Assembly (NCBI GenBank): GCA_964420325.1
Contig: CAYQSU010000047.1
Span: 1-26,880 of the forward strand
Length of the DNA: 26,880 nucleotides
Direction of reading: 5' to 3'
From: CAYQSU01 sp964420325
GTDB taxonomy: Bacteria; Pseudomonadota; Alphaproteobacteria; Rhodospirillales; Defluviicoccaceae
The notes beneath the pieces are model-generated. The model saw nothing but the letters and a program-made list of their open reading frames with translations, made no database searches and was not told the DNA's origin. Both the position numbers and the translations under genes were made by a program. Below, in pieces: positions 1-5,692 of the stretch; the stretch's first letter is position 1, and every line of letters starts with the position of its first letter.

Positions 1-60
1 TCGCAAAATGTCGCATTTTGTCGCATTTTGTCGCAAAATGTCGCATTTCGTCGCATTTCG
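1..60. repeat. Six in-phase 10-bp repeats, probable mobile-element end
   Basis: Six consecutive 10-mers fit the pattern TCGCAWWWYG: two TCGCAAAATG, two TCGCATTTTG and two TCGCATTTCG. A degenerate seventh unit (TCCCAGTCCG) follows. Read across the joints, the core TGTCGCA recurs once per helical turn. Phased TGTCGCA-type sites are the sort of transposase-binding array known at the ends of IS21-like and other DDE transposons. No transposase is visible, so any element would lie to the left of position 1. The array abuts a truncated ABC transporter gene. Iterons or regulator sites are alternatives. The repeat is certain; its role is inference. Confidence 0.75.
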
Positions 61-190
61 TCCCAGTCCGCCGGCCGCGATGCGGGTCGGGCGCCGGGCC
101 GCGGACAAGACGGTCAGGGGGGCAAGTCCTCTCGGGCGCGGCGGTCGGTGCGGAAGCCCGGTCCGTCAGCGGGCGACCGCAAGCGAAGGG

Positions 191-1531
191 TCACGCCACC
201 TGGCGCCGCCTGAAGAAGCAGGCCGCGGGTCCGTTGCCGTCGAGGAGAGCCGCGGCCGGCCGCTTGGCCGCACCCAACGACAGCGCCCGCCGGAGGCTGC
301 CGGCGAGCACCGGCGAGCGCCCGTTGACCAGGGTGATGATCCGCCCGCGGCGGGCCGCCGCGAGCCCGATCGGCGACCGTCCGGCGACCAGGACTTCGCC
401 CTTGAGCGGCCGTTCGAGCCCCGCGGCCAGGTTGAGAAGTGTCGATTTTCCGGCGCCGTTGGGACCGATGACGGCGATGCGTTCGCCGGCCGTCGCCTGC
501 ACGCTGATGCCATCGAGCATCCCGCCGGAGACGGCGACGAAGCGGACGGTGGGCGGCGCGGCGGGAACCCGTCCGGCATGCCGCGGCAACGGAGCGCCCA
601 GCGTCGATGCCGCCAGCAGCCTCGCGCACTTGTCGCGGGCGACAGCCCACGCCCGGTAGCGGTCGGCAACGCCGGCCAGGTCACGCAGCGGCCGGATCAT
701 CAGGCCGAGCGCCGCGAGGCCGCCCGCCACCTCCGCGGCGGGGGTGCCGGTCCGCAGCGCCGCCAGCATCAGCCCGGCCGCGCCGAAGTCCGCGACCAGG
801 TCCGGGATCGCACGCAAGATCGCCGCGCCCCATGCGCGCCTGAGGGCGGCGCGGATCAGCCGCTCGGTGACCCGGCCGAGACGGGCGGCCTCGAGCCGGG
901 TCCGCCCGAGAAGACGGAGCTCCGGTCCGCAGGGCAGGCGCTCGCTGATGTCGGCGGCGAGGCGGGCACTCCGGCTGCGCAGGCGCCGGTGCGCCGGGCC
1001 AAGGAGCCACCCCGCCGTCGCCATGGCCACCAGGCCGGCGCCGAGAGGGACCGCCGCAGCCAGCGCGAGGGAGGGATCGAGGAGGAACAGGATGGCGGTG
1101 GCCGCGGGCAGCACGATGCCTGCCGACAGCAGCCGCGTCAGGCCGAGGCTCACCCACCCTCTCACCGCCCGGAGGTCGCCGACGAAGCGGATCGTCAGGC
1201 TCCCCAGGCGGCGCCGAGCCACGTCGCCGACCGACATCTTGGTCACATGGGTGAACAGCGCGAGCCGCAGTGCCGCCGCGTAGTCCTGGCCGAGCCGTTC
1301 CGCCACCACGCGTTCGCCGACGCGCATCAGCGCGAGCGCGAGAGCCGCGCTCGCCACCAGCGCCACCGCGGCGATCGGCAGGTCGGGCGATGACCTGCCG
1401 ATGGCGGCGAACACGTCCCTTGTGGCGAAGGCGGCGATGCCGGCCGACGCGGCGTCGCCGACGGCCAAGCCGGCGACGGCCGCGATGCGCCGCCCGCGGC
1501 CGTCGCCGGCAATCGGCGGGAGCGCACTCAT
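191..1531 (-). CDS. ABC exporter (TM domain plus ATPase), truncated inside the ATPase domain
   Basis: The 446-residue product starts with a type-1 exporter membrane region (about residues 15-290, with hydrophobic stretches near 52-70, 135-150 and 155-178). It continues into an ABC ATPase domain with a clear Walker A, GPNGAGKST, at 356-364. The reading then stops at 446. No LSGGQ signature, Walker B or H-loop appears, and such exporters usually run to about 550-600 residues. Where the Q-loop should be, the text reads VNGRSPVLAGS, without the expected glutamine. It is therefore probably non-functional. The chosen ATG overlaps the stop of the upstream DUF1611-like gene (ATGA, 1528-1531), implying translational coupling; an upstream in-frame start at 1600 is less likely. 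Substrate unknown. Confidence 0.7.
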   Translation of the reverse strand: MSALPPIAGDGRGRRIAAVAGLAVGDAASAGIAAFATRDVFAAIGRSSPDLPIAAVALVASAALALALMRVGERVVAERLGQDYAAALRLALFTHVTKMSVGDVARRRLGSLTIRFVGDLRAVRGWVSLGLTRLLSAGIVLPAATAILFLLDPSLALAAAVPLGAGLVAMATAGWLLGPAHRRLRSRSARLAADISERLPCGPELRLLGRTRLEAARLGRVTERLIRAALRRAWGAAILRAIPDLVADFGAAGLMLAALRTGTPAAEVAGGLAALGLMIRPLRDLAGVADRYRAWAVARDKCARLLAASTLGAPLPRHAGRVPAAPPTVRFVAVSGGMLDGISVQATAGERIAVIGPNGAGKSTLLNLAAGLERPLKGEVLVAGRSPIGLAAARRGRIITLVNGRSPVLAGSLRRALSLGAAKRPAAALLDGNGPAACFFRRRQVA

Positions 1532-2576
1532 GCCGCCCTGCCGACCGGCTGGCCGGCCGTCGTCTCCATCAGCAGCGACGCCGCGATCGCCGGATCGCAA
1601 AGCTCGTCCCGCCCGAGCACGTGCACACCCGTTGCCGCCTCGGCCTCGGCGGCGGCGAGCGGCGAGCAGCTCAGCTTGCCGGTGAGCGCGATCGGCTCGA
1701 TGCCGCCCGCGCGCAGCGCGTGGCAGCCGCCGGCGCCGGCAAGCGCGTCCGGCGCGGCAAACAGAAAGCCGGCGAACGCGGCGCGGGTCTCGGGATCGCC
1801 CAGCAGCGCCGCGGTCTCGCTCCGCAACACCCCGTCGGCGATCTCCACCACCGCGACGTCGCAGTTGGCCTGGGCTGCGGCGGCGAGCAGCGTATCGAGC
1901 CTCGCGGCGATCCGGGCCACCGGCTGAAGGTAGGTCGAGGCCATGCCGACATCGGTGAAATCCGCGACGAACGCCGCGCCGGCATCGCGATAGGCATTGA
2001 AATCGCCGTAGGCGCCGGTCCCGGTGGCCTTGATTGCCGCCACCCGATGGCCGGCCCGCCGCAGGCCGTGGGAGAGGCTGGCCACGGTCACGGTCTTGCC
2101 CGCGTTCATCGATGCTCCGACCACGCCGATGACCGGCAGGCCCGGCGGTCGCGGCGCCGGCTTCAGACCGTAAGCAGCGAGGTTGACGACCGCTCCGGCC
2201 CGCTCCGCCAGCAGCCCCAGCGGCACCACCCTGGTCGGTGCCGACATCCGCTGGTGGCTCTGGCGCTTCCGCCCGAGTATGCCGCCACTTGCCAGCATGT
2301 CGGCGCCGTCGGGATCGAGCTCGGCAACGCCTTCGAACTGGTCCGGCGCGTAGCGCGCTGCGCAGGCGAGAACCACGAAGTCGCCGGGATAGAGCTCCGA
2401 GGGACGACCTTCTGCCAGCCGATCGCCTCGACCCGGCCGAGAACCAGATCGCCTGAGGTCGCGGCCTTGACGTCCGTGAGCAGGCGCGCTGCGTGCTGGC
2501 GAACGACCCGGCGCGTTGTGAAGGCCCACTTGACGTGATCTCCGAGAAAGATCTGCTGAGGACTGCACATGGTCAT
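1528..2576 (-). pseudogene. DUF1611-like P-loop protein, frameshifted
   Basis: The N-terminal part (starting MTMCSPQQIF, with an AGGGAG ribosome site 7 bases upstream) reads well to about GRVEAIGWQK. The sense then moves to another frame at about 2400-2415 (ELYPGDFVVL, APDQFEG) and continues to the stop. The second part holds a nucleotide-binding P-loop, GASMNAGKT, followed by KATGTGAYGDFNAYRD and VVEIADGVL, an arrangement I associate with COG3367/DUF1611 proteins. The function of that family is poorly known. The 1049-bp span is not a multiple of three. Homologues, as I recall them, have a few extra residues between the two halves, so a small deletion rather than a single-base slip is possible. 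It overlaps the ABC gene by 4 bp and follows the hydrolase by 41 bp. A sequencing error cannot be excluded. Confidence 0.6.
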
Positions 2577-2617
2577 CTTCGCGACTCCCTACGTTGTTCG
2601 ACCGCAATGGAAGGACT

Positions 2618-3515
2618 TCAGGACGGTCTCGCCTGCGACGGGCGAGCATGAGCGTCGGCGATGGTCTCCGGATGAGCCCGATCATCACTGCCGTCGGCGT
2701 CGGCAACGACCAGATCGGCGAGGCCGCCCCGCTCGACGCACGCGGCGAAGTCGTGACCGCAGTCGGGCAGGGTTGCGAGGCGGACGGCCGGCGGGATCCC
2801 CCGTGCCTTGGCTGCGGCGGTCAGGGCTCCTACCCAGCGCGCCGCTCGGGTTCGCCGGTCCGGCCCCTGTTGGCGATCGATGTCCTCGCCGCTGCGCGTG
2901 TTGGCGTCGGGCACGTCGTCGGCGTCCCCGACCGCGACCGTGATCTCGAGGGAGAGGAACCGCGGCAGCATCGCCCGGAGGCGTGGTCCCCAGTCGTGGC
3001 GTCGCCCCGTTGCGCCAAGGCCATAGGGAAACGGCGTGGCATCGGGAAAGGTCCACCATCCGGCCGCGCAGGCGGTGAGCCGCCGGATGCGATGCGGATA
3101 GAGCATCGCGAAGCGATGACCGAATTGCGCGCCGCCCGAGTATCCGAACAGGTCGAAGCGCGCGATCCGCCAGCCGTACTCGGTGTGCAGCGCTTCCAGG
3201 AGGGCCAGCAACGCGAGATCGGCCCGCCCGCCATGAACCACGCGCTGATAGCCGGGCCACCGCCCCGCATCGAAGAGCGGTGCGATGACCGGGCGGCCGA
3301 GCGCCGCACAGCGTTCGGCGAACGCCGCCGCCTGCTCTATCGCGCCACGCTGGATGCCGTGGACGGCGACGAGCGGCACGGCCCCGGGGTCTCGGTGCAT
3401 GCGGCAGGGAGAGCCAGCAATCGAGCGCCAGACGCCCCTTTGCCGGTCTTGGCGCCAGCGTGAACGCCGAGGATGCCAGGTCCGAGACATCGAGAGGCTG
3501 CGCCGGAAGGGTCAT
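2618..3515 (-). pseudogene. Alpha/beta hydrolase, frameshifted near its N-terminus
   Basis: The best start is the ATG at 3515, preceded by GGAG 7 bases upstream. It opens MTLPAQPLDVSDLASSAFTL and runs to about WLSLP. The open frame then changes near 3390-3410 to one giving AVPLVAVHGI and the rest of the fold. The nucleophile elbow is GYSGGAQFG and the likely catalytic histidine is in LPDCGHDF, so this is an alpha/beta hydrolase of unknown substrate, probably cytoplasmic because no signal peptide is visible. The 898-bp span is one base over a whole number of codons. If the main frame were used alone, it could begin at the ATG in RMHRDPG and would lose the conserved N-terminal part. It is the first gene of the minus-strand operon continuing into the P-loop and ABC genes. 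Confidence 0.6.
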
Positions 3516-3849
3516 CGCCGGTCTCCGCGGTTGTCGGGTCGTTCCCTTCGAAAACGACGGCGGGGCCGTTTCCTTCCCCCGGTCCCGACGATTCTTTTCT
3601 TTCTTTGCTTGGGCGGGAGCGTCGGCGCATGCTCCTTGTCGCGGGCGCTCTTTCTCGCGTCCGGCCGGGCCGGCACATCGCCGGTAGCGGCCGAGACCCT
3701 GCGTCGTCTCCGCCCCCACACCCCCCGGCCTCGGCGACACCGCGCGGCCCGGAGCCCCGACGACGATTTCGCGCGGCCGAGGGTTCAAAACCGACGACGG
3801 GCGTGATACCCTGCCGGCACGGACAAGGGGGGGACAAGGGGGGGACAGC
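3516..3849. promoter_or_regulatory. Divergent intergenic region (hydrolase / mct)
   Basis: This 334-bp stretch separates the start of the minus-strand hydrolase operon from the plus-strand mct gene, so it should hold two divergent promoters. I see no convincing -35/-10 pair. There is a pyrimidine-rich tract with TTCTTTTCTTTCTTTG at about 3591-3606, and a tandem 11-bp repeat next to the mct start that is listed separately. No tRNA or clear hairpin terminator was found. Open frames across it on both strands look like shadows. Confidence 0.4.
3821..3847 (+). repeat. Tandem 11-bp repeat overlapping the mct ribosome-binding region
   Basis: Two exact copies of GGACAAGGGGG (3821-3831 and 3832-3842) are followed by a partial third copy (GGACA). 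The last copy ends 2 bases before the mct ATG at 3850. The G-rich part overlaps the place where the Shine-Dalgarno sequence must be. Tandem tracts of this kind can gain or lose units by slippage, which here would alter initiation strength. That effect is inference. Confidence 0.7.
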
Positions 3850-5097
3850 ATGGCTGGCATCCTTTCGGGACTGCGGGTCGTCGAGGGTTCGGCGTTCGTC
3901 GCCCTGCCGCTCGGCGGCATGACCCTGGCCCAACTCGGCGCCGAGGTGATCCGCTTCGATCCCATCGGCGGCGGCCTCGACTACACGCGCTGGCCGATCA
4001 CCCTCGACGGCAAGCACAGCCTGTTCTGGGCCGGCTTCAACAAGGGCAAGAAGTCGGTCGCCGTCGATCTGCGCTCGCCGAGGGGGCAGGAGCTCGTCTC
4101 CCGGATGATCTGCGCGCCGGGCGACAACGCCGGCCTGTTCGTCACCAACTTTCCCGCGCGCGGCTGGCTCGGCTACGAGGCGCTGCGGGCGAGCCGCGCC
4201 GATCTGATCATGGTCAACCTCACGGGCCGGTGGGACGGCAGCTCCGAGGTCGACTACACCGTCAATCCGCAAGTCGGCTTTCCGCTCGTCACCGGCCCCA
4301 CCGTGTTCCCGCGGCCGGTCAATCACCTGTTGCCGGCGTGGGACTGCATCGCCGGGCAGATGGCGGTGGTGGGTCTGCTCGCGGCGGAACGGCACCGCCG
4401 GCTGACGGGCGAGGGCCAGCTCGTCAAGATCGCGCTCAAGGACGTGGCGCTGGCGATGCTGGGCAACCTCGGCAAGATCGCCGAGGTGATGGTCAACGAC
4501 GCCGACCGCCCGAAGGACGGCAACTATCTCTACGGCGCCTTCGGACGCGACTTCGGCACCCTCGACGGCAAGCGGCTGATGGTCGTCGGCCTCACGCGCA
4601 ACCAGTGGACGAGCCTCGTCAAGGCGACCGGCCTCGGCGACGAGCTCGATGCGCTCGCCCACCGCCTGCATCTCGACTTCAGCAAGGAAGGGGATCGCTT
4701 CCGCGCCCGCCGCGAGATCGCCCGCATCTTCGAGCCGTGGTTCGCGACCCGGCTCTTGGCCGAGATCCGCAGGATCTTCACCGAGCACGGCGTGACCTGG
4801 GCGCCCTATCAGAGCGCGCGCCAGGCGGTCGAGCACGATCCCGACTGCTCGACGCAGAATCCGATGTTCAGCATGGTCGAGCAGCCGGGCATCGGCACCT
4901 ATCTGATGCCGGGCTCGCCCCTTTCGTTCGGTGCCGTCGAGCGGCTGAAGGCGGTGCGGGCGCCGCGTCTCGGCGAGCACACCGACGAGGTCCTGCTCGA
5001 CATCCTCGGCCTCAGCGAGGCCGAGGTCGGACGGCTCCACGACGAAGGCATCGTCGCCGGACCCACTGAGTCGGCCTTCGCGACACCGGTGGATTAG
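3850..5097 (+). CDS. mct: 2-methylfumaryl-CoA isomerase (mesaconyl-CoA C1-C4 CoA transferase), family III CoA transferase
   Basis: This 415-residue CaiB/BaiF-type CoA transferase carries features I recognise from Chloroflexus Mct: VVEGSAFVALPLGGMTLAQLG near the N-terminus, FDPIGGGLDYTRWP (37-49), FWAGFNKGKKSVAVDLRS, VDYTVNPQ, and AWD with the aspartate at 165, the position expected for the catalytic Asp. The C-terminus GLSEAEVGRLHDEGIVAGP also fits. Mct moves CoA within mesaconyl-CoA from C1 to C4, a step of the 3-hydroxypropionate bicycle that some non-autotrophs use in part for glyoxylate and propionyl-CoA assimilation. The usual companions mch, meh and mcl are not in the window. Its TAG overlaps the convergent macro-domain stop. 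I am confident of the family and fairly confident of the specific isomerase; another CoA-transferase specificity remains possible. Confidence 0.85.
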   Translation: MAGILSGLRVVEGSAFVALPLGGMTLAQLGAEVIRFDPIGGGLDYTRWPITLDGKHSLFWAGFNKGKKSVAVDLRSPRGQELVSRMICAPGDNAGLFVTNFPARGWLGYEALRASRADLIMVNLTGRWDGSSEVDYTVNPQVGFPLVTGPTVFPRPVNHLLPAWDCIAGQMAVVGLLAAERHRRLTGEGQLVKIALKDVALAMLGNLGKIAEVMVNDADRPKDGNYLYGAFGRDFGTLDGKRLMVVGLTRNQWTSLVKATGLGDELDALAHRLHLDFSKEGDRFRARREIARIFEPWFATRLLAEIRRIFTEHGVTWAPYQSARQAVEHDPDCSTQNPMFSMVEQPGIGTYLMPGSPLSFGAVERLKAVRAPRLGEHTDEVLLDILGLSEAEVGRLHDEGIVAGPTESAFATPVD

Positions 5098-5600
5098 AGC
5101 AGTGCCGCCTGGTGGGCGGCCACCGACGCCTCGCCGAAGCAGCAGAGGATGACCGTTTCCGGGAGTGCGTGGTCGTCCAGGAACGCCCTCACGGTGTCGA
5201 CGGCGATGCGGGCCGCGCGGTCGGCCGGAAAGCCGTAGGCGCCGGTCGAGATCGCCGGAAAGGCGACCGAACGCAGGCCTCGTTCGGCGGCGATCTCGAG
5301 CGAGCGCCGGTAGCAGGAGGCGAGGAGCCGGTCCTCGCCGCGGTCGCCGCCGTGCCACACCGGACCGACGGTGTGGATCACGTGCCGGGCGGGCAGCCCG
5401 TAGCCCTTGGTGATCTTGGCATCCCCCGTCCGGCAGCCGCCGAGGGTCCGGCATTCGGCCTTGAGCTCGGGACCGGCGGCGCGATGGATGGCGCCGTCGA
5501 CGCCGCCGCCGCCGAGGAGCGATTCGTTGGCGGCGTTGACGATGGCGTCGACCTCGAGCTTGGTGATGTCGCCTGCGACGATCTCGATCCGCCCGGCCAT
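5094..5600 (-). CDS. Macro-domain protein, O-acetyl-ADP-ribose deacetylase-like
   Basis: A compact 168-residue single-domain protein matching the MacroD/YmdB branch. It has GDITKLEVDAIVNAANESLLG at the N-terminus, the glycine-rich GGGGVDGAIHRAAG loop, HVIHTVGPVW, and FPAISTGAYGFP, the loop that contacts the distal ribose and diphosphate. These proteins bind ADP-ribose and hydrolyse O-acetyl-ADP-ribose or remove ADP-ribose from proteins, in the cytoplasm. The ATG has a good AGGAGG site about 10 bases upstream. The gene is convergent with mct and their stop codons overlap. No partner ADP-ribosyltransferase or sirtuin is nearby, so the physiological substrate is open. Confidence 0.9.
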   Translation of the reverse strand: MAGRIEIVAGDITKLEVDAIVNAANESLLGGGGVDGAIHRAAGPELKAECRTLGGCRTGDAKITKGYGLPARHVIHTVGPVWHGGDRGEDRLLASCYRRSLEIAAERGLRSVAFPAISTGAYGFPADRAARIAVDTVRAFLDDHALPETVILCCFGEASVAAHQAALL

Positions 5601-5692
5601 GGTCCCAGCCCTCCTCCGGCAGGCCTCCAGCCTATCACGCCTGCGCGGCGCCGCACCAACCGCAACGGGAGCGGCGCCGCCCGCCGGCTGGC

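Noticed and set aside
1..60. Possible CRISPR array
   Set aside because: Units are contiguous 10-mers with no spacers, and there are no cas genes.
114..215. Possible frame-shifted remainder of the ABC ATPase domain (third minus frame, GPGFRTDRRAREDL)
   Set aside because: A faint resemblance to a degraded signature region, but no LSGGQ or Walker B can be read; too weak to extend the gene.
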